This document shows positions 8,202 to 16,863 of a stretch of 64,000 nucleotides of DNA, in pieces; positions within the stretch are counted from its first letter, which is position 1; each line of letters begins with the position of its first letter. The notes under the pieces are model-generated. The model was not told the origin of the DNA. It searched no databases and saw only the letters and a program-made list of their open reading frames with translations. Origin of the DNA: Actinomycetospora sp. TBRC 11914. Lineage in GTDB: Bacteria > Actinomycetota > Actinomycetes > Mycobacteriales > Pseudonocardiaceae. Location of the stretch: NCBI RefSeq assembly GCF_012933465.1, contig NZ_JABBND010000001.1, positions 682,001 through 746,000 of the forward strand. The letters run 5' to 3'. A program made the position numbers and the translations under genes.

Positions 8202-8303
8202 CGACGGCACCGGCACCGTCGTGGTCCCCGCCAGCGACGCGGCGATCCGTCCGAGATCCCGCTGACCGGCCCCGGGCCGGTCGAGCCCCCACGGAGACCC
8301 ACC

Positions 8304-9392
8304 ATGCCCGCTCTCCCGTCGCTGCGCCCCACGGTCCGCGGCCGCCGTCCCCGCGCGCTCGACAAGGACGTCCACGTCCCGCACGTCCCGCTGTCGGCCT
8401 TCGTCGTCGACTGCGCGGTCTACGTCGACGGCAAGCGGCTCGAGGGGCGGTGGAACCACCGCGAGGCGATCGAGGAGGTCCGCCGCCGCGAGGAGGGCTT
8501 CGTCTGGGTCGGCCTCCACGAGCCGGACGCCGAGCAGATCGACGACATCGCCGAGGTCTACGGGCTGCACCCGCTCGCCGTCGAGGACGCGGTGCAGGCC
8601 CACCAGCGGCCGAAGATCGAGCGCTACGACGACATGGTGTTCTCGGTCTTCAAGACGGTCCGCTACGTCGCGCACGCCTCCCCCACCACCGCGAACGAGA
8701 TCGTGGAGTCCGGCGAGCTGATGTGCTTCGTCGGGAAGGACTTCGTCGTCACCGTCCGGCACGGCCAGCACTCCGGCCTGCGCCGCGTGCGGCGGATGCT
8801 CGAGGACCAGCCCGAGCACCTCGCGCTCGGTCCGGCCGTGGTGCTGCACGCGATCGCCGACCACATCGTCGACGCCTACCTCGAGGTCTCGGCCGCCGTC
8901 GAGGGCGACATCGACACCATCGAGGCCGAGGTCTTCGCGCCGTACTCCGAGCTCGGCGCCGACCAGATCTACCTGATGAAGCGCGAGGTGCTCGAGCTGC
9001 GCCGGGCCGTCCAGCCCCTGGTGGCGCCGCTACGCCGGCTCTCCGAGGGCTACTCGCCGCTCGTGCCGACCGAGGTCCGCAGCTACTTCCGCGACGTCGA
9101 CGACCACCTGGTGACGGTCTCCGAGCGGGTCGCCCAGTTCGACGAGCTCCTGACGACGCTGGTCGACGCGGTGCTCGCGAAGATCACGCTGCGGCAGAAC
9201 AACGACATGCGCAAGATCACCGCCTACGCGGCGCTGCTCGCCGTCCCGACGATGTTCGCGGGCATCTACGGCATGAACTTCGACTACATGCCCGAGCTGC
9301 ACTGGACGTTCGGCTATCCGCTGGTGATCGTCGTGATCCTCGCGATCTGCGGGTGGCTCTTCCGGACGTTCCGCCGCAACCGCTGGCTGTAG
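8304..9392 (+). CDS. corA: CorA-type magnesium/cobalt transporter
   Basis: A 362-residue CorA family protein: a large cytoplasmic N-domain (FVWVGLHEPDAEQID, HPLAVEDAVQAHQRPKIERYDD), a long helix, and two C-terminal membrane helices. The diagnostic YGMNF motif (in FAGIYGMNFDYMPEL) closes helix 1, and the short basic C-terminus FRTFRRNRWL is typical. ATG 8304 has a GGAG box 8 nt upstream. It should mediate Mg2+ influx as a pentamer. A long leader and a possible upstream ORF suggest post-transcriptional control. Confidence 0.95.
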   Translation: MPALPSLRPTVRGRRPRALDKDVHVPHVPLSAFVVDCAVYVDGKRLEGRWNHREAIEEVRRREEGFVWVGLHEPDAEQIDDIAEVYGLHPLAVEDAVQAHQRPKIERYDDMVFSVFKTVRYVAHASPTTANEIVESGELMCFVGKDFVVTVRHGQHSGLRRVRRMLEDQPEHLALGPAVVLHAIADHIVDAYLEVSAAVEGDIDTIEAEVFAPYSELGADQIYLMKREVLELRRAVQPLVAPLRRLSEGYSPLVPTEVRSYFRDVDDHLVTVSERVAQFDELLTTLVDAVLAKITLRQNNDMRKITAYAALLAVPTMFAGIYGMNFDYMPELHWTFGYPLVIVVILAICGWLFRTFRRNRWL

Positions 9393-9485
9393 CCGGGATC
9401 TTCACCGCGGCTTCACGGCTGCCCTTCACCTCTCCGTGTGGTTAAGCTCACCGCGTGTCATCGGCGGACAACGCGGGAGGCTCTC

Positions 9486-10988
9486 GTGACGGCGACTGAG
9501 GGGACCGACCAGTCGGGGAGCGTGCGCTCCCTCATCCCCGCCCGGATCGACCGATTGCCCTGGTCGCCGTTCCACACGCGGATGGTCATGGCCCTCGGGT
9601 CGTGCTGGATCCTCGACGGCCTCGAGATCACCATCGCGAGCAACGTCGGGGAGAAGCTGTCGGACTCCTCCCGGCTGGGCATCTCGACGACGGCCGTCGG
9701 CCTGCTCGCCACGGTGTACCTGATCGGACAGGTCGTCGGCGCCCTGGTGTTCGGCCAGATCTCCGACCGGCTGGGCCGCCGGAAGCTCTTCTTCATCACG
9801 CTGGCGATCTACTTCGGCGGCAGCGCGGCCACGGCACTGACCCTGGGGTCGGGGGCCGGAGCGATCACCTTCCTGTACCTGACGCGGTTCGTCGCCGGCG
9901 CCGGGATCGGCGGGGAGTACGCCGCGATCAACTCGGCGATCGACGAGCTCATCCCCGCGCCCTACCGCGGCCGCACCGACGTCATCGTCAACGGCACCTA
10001 CTGGGCGGGGGCGACCATCGCCGCGCTCATCCAGATCCCGCTGCTCTCCGGCGCGATCTCGCCGACGATCGACTGGCGCATCGCGTTCCTCGTCGGCCCC
10101 GTGCTCGCCATCGTGATCATCTTCCTGCGCCGGTCGGTGCCCGAGAGCCCGCGGTGGCAGATCATGCACGGCCGCGGTGAGCAGGCCGAGGAGTCCATCG
10201 CGTTCATCGAGCACGAGGTGCAGTCCACGACCGGCAAGGACCTCGAGCCGGTGGACGACACCCGGGCCATCGAGATCCGGCCGACGCCGCAGGCGGGCTA
10301 CCTCACCCTGCTGCGGATCCTGTTCCGCGAGTACCCGGGCCGCTCCACGCTCGGCGCGACGCTGATGATCACGCAATCGTTCCTGTACAACGCGATCTTC
10401 TTCTCGTACGCGATCGTGCTGACGCACTTCTACCTCGGCCCGGACGCCGACACGTCGATCTACTACATCCCGTTCGCCATCGGGAACTTCCTCGGCCCCC
10501 TGCTGCTCGGACGGCTGTTCGACACCTGGGGCCGACGTCAGATGATCGCGGGCACCTACCTGCTCGCCGGGGCCCTGCTGGTGATCACCGCGTTCCTGTT
10601 CCAGGCCGGGGTGCTCAACGCGACGACCCAGACGATCGCGTGGTGCATCATCTTCTTCTTCGCCTCGGCCGGGGCCAGCGCCGCCTACCTCACGGTGAGC
10701 GAGATCTTCCCCATGGAGGTGCGGGCGAAGGCCATCGCCGTGTTCTTCGCCATCGCCCAGGTCTTCGGCGCCGTCGCCCCGCTGATCTACGCACTGATGA
10801 TCGGTAGCGAGGACAACCCCAGCCGGCCGGGCCTCTTCTGGGCCTACATCCTCGGCGCGGTGGTCATGATGATCGGCGGCATCGTGGCGGCGGTGCTGGG
10901 CGTGGCCGCCGAGCAGAAGTCCCTCGAGGACATCGCCACGCCGCTGTCGGTGGTACGCGCGACCGGGGTCGGGGGCGTCGGAACGTAG
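9486..10988 (+). CDS. MFS transporter (metabolite:H+ / sugar-porter type)
   Basis: A 500-residue, 12-helix major facilitator. The loop 2-3 signature GQISDRLGRRKLFF, the helix 4-5 motif AGAGIGGEYAAINSAIDELI with PAPYRGR, and PESPRWQIMHGR between the two halves mark the metabolite:H+ symporter/sugar-porter group. Start GTG 9486 is chosen because it follows a CGGGAGG site by 5 nt; the upstream GTG at 9438 has none. A second half signature, GRLFDTWGRRQMIAG, repeats the motif. The substrate cannot be told from sequence; aromatic or organic acids are common for this branch. Confidence 0.9.
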   Translation: MTATEGTDQSGSVRSLIPARIDRLPWSPFHTRMVMALGSCWILDGLEITIASNVGEKLSDSSRLGISTTAVGLLATVYLIGQVVGALVFGQISDRLGRRKLFFITLAIYFGGSAATALTLGSGAGAITFLYLTRFVAGAGIGGEYAAINSAIDELIPAPYRGRTDVIVNGTYWAGATIAALIQIPLLSGAISPTIDWRIAFLVGPVLAIVIIFLRRSVPESPRWQIMHGRGEQAEESIAFIEHEVQSTTGKDLEPVDDTRAIEIRPTPQAGYLTLLRILFREYPGRSTLGATLMITQSFLYNAIFFSYAIVLTHFYLGPDADTSIYYIPFAIGNFLGPLLLGRLFDTWGRRQMIAGTYLLAGALLVITAFLFQAGVLNATTQTIAWCIIFFFASAGASAAYLTVSEIFPMEVRAKAIAVFFAIAQVFGAVAPLIYALMIGSEDNPSRPGLFWAYILGAVVMMIGGIVAAVLGVAAEQKSLEDIATPLSVVRATGVGGVGT

Positions 10989-11010
10989 GGCGCGCTGCCG
11001 GTCGGCGAGA

Positions 11011-11350
11011 CCCTGGAGGTCCACTCGAGGCCGGTGCCCGGGTTCGCTGCCGGCCGAGTGGGCCTCCATGGCTGCCCGCACGACCGTGGAGGTCCACTCG
11101 GATACCGGCCCCCGGGTCGCTGCCCGCCGAATGGGCCTCCATGGCTGCCCGCACGACCGTGGAGGCCCACTCGGATACCGGCGCCCGGGTCGCTGCCCGC
11201 CGAGTGGGCCTGTAGGGCTGCCCGCACGACCATGCAGGCCCACTCGACACCGGCGCGCCCCGGCGCACGACCGCCGGAGTCCACTCGACACCGGCGCCCA
11301 GCCATCCCACCCGCCGAGTGGGCCTGCACGGTGCTTGCGATCTGCCACCA
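11011..11350. repeat. 73-bp tandem repeat array of palindromic units (family E)
   Basis: Three consecutive 73-bp units (11011-11083, 11084-11156, 11157-11229) differ by only a few bases. Two decayed units follow to about 11350. Each unit carries the inverted pair ggcccactcgg / ccgagtgggcc around a central cgggtcgctgcccg, so each can fold into a hairpin. The array fills most of the 418-bp gap between the MFS and MBL genes, both on the plus strand. The units are contiguous with no unique spacers, so this is not CRISPR. It lies after a stop codon and may be a terminator or a mobile-repeat remnant. Confidence 0.9.
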
Positions 11351-11406
11351 CCCGGCACTACGGTCACCACCGAGCGGTTGCACCGTGCAACCAGTAGGGG
11401 GTTTCC

Positions 11407-12210
11407 GTGCTGACACAGGTCGCCGACGGCGTCGCCGTCCGGGAGAGCGCGTTCTGCCGGACCAGCACCGTCGTGGTGCAGGGTCGGGACGGCGTGCTGC
11501 TCGTCGACCCCGGCGTGCTCGACGCCGAGCTGGCGGCCCTCGCCGACGAGCTGACCGACGCGGACCGGACCGTGGTGGCGGGCTTCTCGACGCACCCGCA
11601 CTGGGACCACCTGCTCTGGCACCCCCGGCTCGGCGCGCCGCCCCGGTGGGCGACGCAGCGCTGCGCGGACACCATCCGGGGGGCGCTGGCGGACCCGGGG
11701 TTCGCCGATCGCGTCGCCACGATGATCCCGCCGGACATCGTCGAGCGGGTCCCGATGGACCTGCTCGGCCTGGTCGACGGCCTCCCGGCCGACGCCGCGG
11801 AGCTCCGGTGGGACGGCCCCCGGGTCCGGGTCCTCGAGCACCGGGCCCACGCCGCCGGTCACGCGGCACTGCTGGTCGAGGAGTCCGGTGTCCTCGTCGC
11901 CGGCGACATGCTCTCCGACGTGCTCGTCCCGATGCTCGACCTCGGCGCCGCGGATCCGATCGGCGACCACCTCGCGGCACTGCGGCTGCTCGAGGACGCG
12001 GCGGGCGGGGTCGACGTCGTCGTGCCCGGTCACGGCTCCGTCGGCGACGCGCAGGAGCTGCACGCCCGGATCGCGCGGGACCGCGCCTACCTGCACGCCC
12101 TGCGCGACGACGACGTCGTCGACGACCCGCGGATCGGCCCCGCGGCCCCGTTCCCGTGGGTGGCCGACGTGCACGCGGGGCAGGCCCGGCGCCTCGTCGC
12201 GCAGCGCTGA
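11407..12210 (+). CDS. MBL-fold metallo-hydrolase
   Basis: A 267-residue metallo-beta-lactamase fold protein. The metal-binding motif THPHWDH occupies residues 62-68, and further ligands are AHAAGHAALL, SGVLVAGDML and VVPGHGSVGD in the expected order. Start GTG 11407 follows AGTAGGGGG by a few nt. The substrate is unknown; it is not a class B beta-lactamase by context. It lies directly downstream of the 73-bp array and converges with a stress-type protein gene. Confidence 0.88.
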   Translation: MLTQVADGVAVRESAFCRTSTVVVQGRDGVLLVDPGVLDAELAALADELTDADRTVVAGFSTHPHWDHLLWHPRLGAPPRWATQRCADTIRGALADPGFADRVATMIPPDIVERVPMDLLGLVDGLPADAAELRWDGPRVRVLEHRAHAAGHAALLVEESGVLVAGDMLSDVLVPMLDLGAADPIGDHLAALRLLEDAAGGVDVVVPGHGSVGDAQELHARIARDRAYLHALRDDDVVDDPRIGPAAPFPWVADVHAGQARRLVAQR

Positions 12211-12241
12211 GCGCGACCCGCAGCCGCCGTCGGGAACCCGG

Positions 12242-12760
12242 CTACGTCTGTTCGGTGCCGATCGCGAGCTTGGCCAGCATGTCGCGGGCCTTCTCGGCGC
12301 TGCGCGGCTGGCAGAGGACGTCGTAGCGGCCGGCGACGAGCTGGCTGGACGACGTGAAGTCGCGGCGGCCCCGGCTGGCGCCGTAGGTGATCGCGCCGGA
12401 CACGATGCCGAACACGATGCCCATGCCGAGGCCGAGCAGGATCGCGCCGATCGAGCCGGTCGCGCTGAACAGCGAGAGCACCACGCCGACGAACAGGCCG
12501 AGCCACGCCCCGGACGCCGCGCCGGTGGCGAGCACCCGACCCCAGGTCAGCCGGCCGATCACCCGCTCGACCAGCATCAGGTCGACCCCGACGATGGTGA
12601 CGTCCGCGACGGGGAAGTCGTTGTCGGCGAGGTGGTCGACCGCGCGCTGCGCCTCCTCGTACTTCGCGTACGACCCCACCGGCCACCCCGACGGCGGCTC
12701 GGGCAGGTTGGGCAGCCCGGGGGCTGCCCCGGGACGGTTCCCGAGGAACGGCGAGCTCAC
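12242..12760 (-). CDS. general-stress-protein 17M-like membrane protein
   Basis: A 172-residue protein. After a Pro-rich start comes a YflT/GSP17M-type N-domain (GSYAKYEEAQRAVDHLADNDFPVADVTIVG). A glycine-rich double membrane hairpin (about residues 78-125: ATGAASGAWLGLFVGVVLSL and GAILLGLGMGIVFGIVSGAI) and a C-terminal globular piece (LVAGRYDVLCQPRSAEKA) follow. The architecture is common in actinobacteria; the function is not known, and the stress link comes from the family name only. Confidence 0.82.
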   Translation of the reverse strand: MSSPFLGNRPGAAPGLPNLPEPPSGWPVGSYAKYEEAQRAVDHLADNDFPVADVTIVGVDLMLVERVIGRLTWGRVLATGAASGAWLGLFVGVVLSLFSATGSIGAILLGLGMGIVFGIVSGAITYGASRGRRDFTSSSQLVAGRYDVLCQPRSAEKARDMLAKLAIGTEQT

Positions 12761-12862
12761 GACTTCCTCCGCTGGCTGGCTGGTCCGAGCATCCTGTCAA
12801 CGGACCGCAGCGGACGAAAGTGCCCGAAGACCCTGTGTCGTCCCTCGCTCACTGGGCCGGAC

Positions 12863-12894
12863 GGCGGCGCGCACTGGTTCGGGTGCGCGCCGCC
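12863..12894. terminator. GC hairpin downstream of the acyl-CoA dehydrogenase gene
   Basis: Perfect 12-bp arms (ggcggcgcgcac at 12863-12874 and its complement at 12883-12894) surround an 8-nt loop. It lies between the acyl-CoA dehydrogenase stop and the next minus-strand gene, so it is a plausible intrinsic terminator without a U-tract. Confidence 0.6.
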
Positions 12895-12923
12895 ATCGGG
12901 TCGGCGACGGGGCTTTCCTGTCA

Positions 12924-12959
12924 CTGGATGCAAGCAACGACGCTCCGCTTGCACTCCAG
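12924..12959. terminator. second hairpin downstream of the acyl-CoA dehydrogenase gene
   Basis: Arms ctggatgcaagc (12924-12935) and gcttgcactccag (12947-12959) pair with one bulge. The hairpin starts only 7 bp after the acyl-CoA dehydrogenase stop codon at 12967-12969. Confidence 0.55.
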
Positions 12960-12966
12960 GGACGGA

Positions 12967-14160
12967 TCAGCGGATCTTGTAGTCCTTCAGCAGCCCCCGA
13001 CTGATGATCGTCTTCTGGATCTCCGACGTGCCCTCGCCGATGAGCAGGAACGGCGCCTCGCGCATGAGCCGCTCGATCTCGTACTCCTTCGAGTACCCGT
13101 AGCCGCCGTGGATGCGGAACGACTCCTCGGTGACCTCCTTGCAGTACTCCGAGGCGATCATCTTGGCCATCCCGGCCTCGACGTCGTTGCGCTCGCCGCG
13201 GTCCTTGAGCCGCGCGGCGTTGACCATCATGAGGTGGGCCGCCTCGACCTTGGTGGCCATCTCGGCGAGCTTGAACGCGATCGCCTGGTGCTGGGCGATC
13301 GGCTTGCCGAAGGTCGATCGCTGCTGGGCGTACTCGATGCCGAGCTCGAAGGCGCGGATCGCGATGCCGCAGGCGCGGGCGGCCACGTTGACGCGGCCGA
13401 CCTCGACGCCGTCCATCATCTGGGCGAAGCCCTTGCCCGACTGCCCGCCGAGCACCTGCGTCCGCGGGATCCGGAAGCCGTCGAACACCATCTCGGTGGT
13501 GTCGACGCCCTTGTAGCCCATCTTGTCGATCTTGCCGGGGACCGAGAGGCCCTCGGCGACCTTGCCGAACCCACGCGGCTTGTCCACCAGCAGCGTCGTC
13601 AGGTTCTGGTAGGGCTTCTCGGCGCCCTCGTCGGTCTTGACGAGCACGGCGGTGAGGTTCGACGAGCCGCCGTTGGTCAGCCACATCTTCGCGCCGTCGA
13701 CGACGTAGTCGTCGCCGTCGACCTTCGCGCGGGTCTTGATCGCGGCCACGTCGGAACCCAGCTCGGGCTCGGACATCGAGAACGAGCCGGTGACCTCACC
13801 CGTGGCGAGCTTCGGCAGGTAGTACTGCTTCTGCTCCTCGGTGCCGTGGTGGATCAGCATGTAGCTGACGATGAAGTGGGTGTTGATGACGCCCGAGACG
13901 CTCATCCACCCGCGCGCGATCTGCTCGACGGTCAGCGCGTACGTCAGCAGCGACTCGCCCAGGCCGCCGTACTCCTCCGGGATCATGAGCCCGAACAGGC
14001 CCATCTCCTTCATCCCGTCGACGATCTCCTGGGGGTACTCGTCGGCGTGCTCGAGCTCCTGGGCGTGCGGGATGATCTCCTTGTCCACGTAGTCGCGGAC
14101 GGTGGAGAGGATCTCCTCCTGGACGTCGGTGAGTCCCGCGGTCTGGGCGAGGCGTGCCAT
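12967..14160 (-). CDS. acyl-CoA dehydrogenase (FadE19-like)
   Basis: A 397-residue flavoprotein that should introduce a 2,3-double bond into an acyl-CoA. Family signatures are GSFSMSEPELGSDVAAIKT (FAD/substrate loop), WLTNGGSSNLTAVLV, QRSTFGKPIAQHQAI, and RIHGGYGYSKEYEIER with IGEGTSEIQ, which holds the catalytic glutamate. Length is normal. ATG 14160 sits 190 bp from the CitE-like lyase gene, with two hairpins between them. With MaoC (7403) and CitE (14351) it makes the three-step set seen around Rv2498c-Rv2500c, proposed to act in leucine-type acyl-CoA breakdown. Confidence 0.93.
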   Translation of the reverse strand: MARLAQTAGLTDVQEEILSTVRDYVDKEIIPHAQELEHADEYPQEIVDGMKEMGLFGLMIPEEYGGLGESLLTYALTVEQIARGWMSVSGVINTHFIVSYMLIHHGTEEQKQYYLPKLATGEVTGSFSMSEPELGSDVAAIKTRAKVDGDDYVVDGAKMWLTNGGSSNLTAVLVKTDEGAEKPYQNLTTLLVDKPRGFGKVAEGLSVPGKIDKMGYKGVDTTEMVFDGFRIPRTQVLGGQSGKGFAQMMDGVEVGRVNVAARACGIAIRAFELGIEYAQQRSTFGKPIAQHQAIAFKLAEMATKVEAAHLMMVNAARLKDRGERNDVEAGMAKMIASEYCKEVTEESFRIHGGYGYSKEYEIERLMREAPFLLIGEGTSEIQKTIISRGLLKDYKIR

Positions 14161-14234
14161 GTGAACGCTCCTGATGATGTTTGTTACCGGCGAGTATGCC
14201 CTGGGACCTCCGCGCGAGGGGACCCTTCGGTCGG

Positions 14235-14313
14235 CTAGAGCGACGGTTCCTTCCCCTCGCGGACGGGCCAGCGGTGGGGTCGCCGTCCGCGAGGGAAGGA
14301 TCCGGTCGCTCTA
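14235..14313. terminator. large palindrome downstream of the CitE-like gene
   Basis: Outer arms tagagcgac (14236-14244) and gtcgctcta (14305-14313) and inner arms cttcccctcgcggacgg / ccgtccgcgagggaag form a long, slightly bulged hairpin. It lies between the lyase stop (14351) and the acyl-CoA dehydrogenase start. Confidence 0.65.
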
Positions 14314-14315
14314 GG

Positions 14316-14338
14316 CGCACGAGGGTTCCCCTCGTGCG
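14316..14338. terminator. short hairpin just after the CitE-like stop
   Basis: Arms cgcacgaggg (14316-14325) and ccctcgtgcg (14329-14338) with a 3-nt loop, 12 bp beyond the lyase stop codon on the minus strand. Confidence 0.6.
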
Positions 14339-14350
14339 GGAGAGGCGGGG

Positions 14351-15310
14351 TCAGCTCTCCGGCGGGGTCCAGCGCTCGCCGCGGGTCATCCCCGCCGCGC
14401 GGCCCTTCCCCGCGATGACCAGCGCCATCTTGCGGGAGGCCTCGTCGATCATCTCGTCGCCGAGCATCGCCGAGCCCTTCGCTCCCCCGGCCTCCGAGGT
14501 GAACCACTCGTAGGCGTCGAGGATGTTCTCGGCGTGGTCGTAGTCCTCCTGCGACGGCGAGAACGTCTCGTTGGCGGCGTCGATCTGGCCGGGGTGGAGC
14601 ACCCACTTGCCGTCGTAGCCCAGCGCGGCGGCGCGGCCGGCGACGCGGCGGAAGGCCTCGACGTCGCGGATCTGCAGGTAGGGCCCGTCGATGGCCTGCA
14701 GGTCGTACGCCCGCGCGGCCATGAGGATCTGCATGAGGATGTAGTGGTACGCGTCGCCCTCGGTGTAGCCGGGGGGCTGCTCGCCGACCACCAGCGACTT
14801 CATGTTGATCGAGGCCATGAAGTCCGCCGGCCCGAAGACGATGGTCTCCAGGCGGGGGGACGCCGCGGCGATGTCGTTGACGTTCGTCAGGCCCAGGGCG
14901 TTCTCGATCTGGGCCTCGATCCCGATCCGCCCGACCTCGAGCCCCATCGTCTTCTCGATCTGGGTGAGCAGGAAGTCCAGGGCGTGCACCTGCGCCGCGG
15001 TCTGCACCTTCGGCAGCATGATCGCGTCCAGGTTCGCCCCGGCGCCCTCGACGACCTCGGTGACGTCCCGGTAGGTCCACTCGGTCGTCCAGTCGTTGAC
15101 GCGGACGACGCGGGTCTTGCCCTCCCAGCCGCCCTCGTTGAGCGCGGCCACGATCGTCTTGCGCGCCTCCGGCTTCACCAGGGGGGCGCACGCGTCCTCC
15201 AGATCCAGGAAGATCTGGTCGGCCGGCAGCGTCCGGGCCTTGTCGATGAACTTCTGGCTCGAGCCGGGCACCGCGAGACACGACCGGCGCGGACGGTTCT
15301 CGACACTCAC
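14351..15310 (-). CDS. CitE-like CoA-ester lyase (HpcH/HpaI aldolase family)
   Basis: A 319-residue TIM-barrel lyase. SCLAVPGSSQKFIDKA, DQIFLDLEDACAPLVKPEAR (metal-binding Glu/Asp), IMLPKVQTAAQVHALD, IEAQIENALGL and GYDGKWVLHPGQIDAANETF are the CitE/malyl-CoA lyase motifs. GTG 15310 (VSVENRPRRS) was chosen because GAGGAGGT lies 8 nt upstream; the GTG at 15316 is too close. It should cleave a 3-hydroxyacyl-CoA of the malyl, citramalyl or HMG type; the mycobacterial relative Rv2498c was reported as an HMG-CoA lyase. Confidence 0.9.
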   Translation of the reverse strand: MSVENRPRRSCLAVPGSSQKFIDKARTLPADQIFLDLEDACAPLVKPEARKTIVAALNEGGWEGKTRVVRVNDWTTEWTYRDVTEVVEGAGANLDAIMLPKVQTAAQVHALDFLLTQIEKTMGLEVGRIGIEAQIENALGLTNVNDIAAASPRLETIVFGPADFMASINMKSLVVGEQPPGYTEGDAYHYILMQILMAARAYDLQAIDGPYLQIRDVEAFRRVAGRAAALGYDGKWVLHPGQIDAANETFSPSQEDYDHAENILDAYEWFTSEAGGAKGSAMLGDEMIDEASRKMALVIAGKGRAAGMTRGERWTPPES

Positions 15311-15480
15311 TCGCACTGACCTCCTCGAGGGCCTCCACGTCGTCATCGCGGAGACATGTGGTTGCCCGGGATGCTGACACGGCCGGGCCCGGCTGTGCCG
15401 ATTCAGGTGAAGACGCTCTCAGCCGCCGTCCCCGCCGGGTCGTGCCACCCTCTCAGCACCGACAACACTCCCCGCGCCGC

Positions 15481-15486
15481 TAACCT
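15481..15486 (+). promoter_or_regulatory. -10 box, leaderless start of the MgtE-like gene
   Basis: TAACCT followed by 6 nt and then the GTG start at 15493 is the typical actinobacterial leaderless arrangement. No ribosome-binding site precedes the start. Confidence 0.55.
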
Positions 15487-15492
15487 CGGCGC

Positions 15493-16863
15493 GTGACCCG
15501 CGCCGCCACCACACCGATGACCAGGGTGTTCGTCGCCCGGATGGTCGGTCTGCCCGTTCTGGGGCCCGACGGGGAGAACATCGGCCGGGTCCGCGACGCG
15601 GTGTCGGCGGTGTCGGTGGGGCCACGACCACCCCGCGTGCTCGGCCTCGTCGTCGGGGTCGGGTCGCGGCGGCGCATCTTCGTGCCGATGCTGCGGGTCA
15701 CCGCGATCGACGCGGGCGCGGTGACGCTGTCGACGGGCCAGGTGAACCTGCGGCCGTTCGCGCAGCGCCCCAACGAGGTCCTCGTCGTCGGCGAGATGCT
15801 CGACGCGCACGTCCGCGTCGTCGACCACGACGCCGACGCCACCGTCGCCGACGTCCTCATGGAGCACACCCGCAGCCGCGACTGGCTCATCACCCGGCTC
15901 GCCGTCACCGAACGCCACGGGCGCCTGGGACGACGCGGCCCGGTGCAGGTCCTGCCCTGGGCCGCGGTGAGCGGGCTCTCGCTCGCCGAGGAGGGCCAGG
16001 GCACCGAGCAGCTGCTGGCCACCTTCGAGGACATGCGCCCGGCCGACGTCGCGCAGGCGCTGCTCGACCTGCCCCTGCGCCGGCGCCACGACGTGGCCGA
16101 CGGGCTCGACGACGAGCGCCTCGCCGACGTCCTCGAGGAGCTGCCCGCGGTCGACCAGCGCGACCTGCTGCGCCACCTCGCCTCCGAGCGCGCGGCCGAC
16201 GTCCTCGAGGCCATGGACCCCGACGACGCGGCCGACCTGCTCGCCGACCTGCCCGACCCGGAGTCCGAGCAGCTCCTCGGCCTCATGGAGCCCGAGGACT
16301 CGCAGTCGGTGCGGCGGCTGCTGACCTACTCGGCCGACACGGCGGGCGGCATGATGACCCCGGAGCCGATCGTGCTCTCGCCCGACTCCACGGTCGCCGA
16401 GGCCCTCGCCCGCGTCCGCAACCCCGACATCACCCCGGCACTCGCCTCGATGGTGTTCGTCGCCCGCCCGCCCTCGGCCACCCCGACCGGGCGGTACCTC
16501 GGCTGCGTGCACTCCCAGCGACTGCTGCGGGAGGCGCCCTTCGAGCTCGTCGCGGGCGTGCTCGACGCCGAGCTCACCCGCCTGCACCCCGACGCCTCGC
16601 TCACCGAAGTCACCCGCTACTTCGCGACGTACAACCTCGTCTGCGGGCCGGTGATCGACGACAACGACCACCTGCTCGGCGCGGTCACCGTCGACGACGT
16701 GCTCGACCACCTGCTCCCCGAGGACTGGCGCACCCAGGACCCGGAGCCCACGACGACGGGTGGGCTCCGGATCCCGCCCTCCGCGCTGCCCCCGTCGGCT
16801 GCTCCGGCGGCCGCGTCCCCCAGGTCCGCCAGCCGCCCGACCCGCGGAGGCCGCCGTGCCTGA
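15493..16863 (+). CDS. soluble MgtE-N/CBS protein with PRC-barrel domains
   Basis: A 456-residue protein. PRC-barrel-like segments (about residues 10-170) are followed by the MgtE N superhelix (about 175-290: DMRPADVAQALLDLPLRRRH, LADVLEELPAVDQRDLLRHL, AADVLEAMDPDDAADLLADL) and two CBS domains (about 300-420). The membrane channel domain of MgtE Mg2+ channels is absent, so it cannot transport alone; it is probably a Mg2+ or nucleotide sensor. The stop overlaps the DUF1003 start by 8 bp and Mrp follows; the same trio is found in mycobacteria (Rv1232c, Rv1231c region, mrp). Confidence 0.88.
   Translation: MTRAATTPMTRVFVARMVGLPVLGPDGENIGRVRDAVSAVSVGPRPPRVLGLVVGVGSRRRIFVPMLRVTAIDAGAVTLSTGQVNLRPFAQRPNEVLVVGEMLDAHVRVVDHDADATVADVLMEHTRSRDWLITRLAVTERHGRLGRRGPVQVLPWAAVSGLSLAEEGQGTEQLLATFEDMRPADVAQALLDLPLRRRHDVADGLDDERLADVLEELPAVDQRDLLRHLASERAADVLEAMDPDDAADLLADLPDPESEQLLGLMEPEDSQSVRRLLTYSADTAGGMMTPEPIVLSPDSTVAEALARVRNPDITPALASMVFVARPPSATPTGRYLGCVHSQRLLREAPFELVAGVLDAELTRLHPDASLTEVTRYFATYNLVCGPVIDDNDHLLGAVTVDDVLDHLLPEDWRTQDPEPTTTGGLRIPPSALPPSAAPAAASPRSASRPTRGGRRA

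Larger units (their letters stand above)
7919..8303. other. 385-bp gene-free region: divergent maoC/corA promoter and corA leader
   Basis: It holds a TAGGAT box (7995-8000) facing corA and a short ORF with a strong GAGGAGGT site (8121-8128). Several GC-rich inverted repeats could fold. I looked for the conserved blocks of the Mg2+ M-box (ykoK) riboswitch and could not identify them with confidence. Confidence 0.5.

Noticed and set aside
7919-8303. Mg2+ M-box (ykoK) riboswitch upstream of corA
   Set aside because: I could not match the conserved blocks of the M-box; only a generic GC-rich leader with a possible upstream ORF is seen.
11011-11350. CRISPR array
   Set aside because: The 73-bp units touch each other without unique spacers, each is palindromic along most of its length, and no cas gene lies nearby. 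The Cas4-like nuclease at 4820 is a general RecB-family protein.
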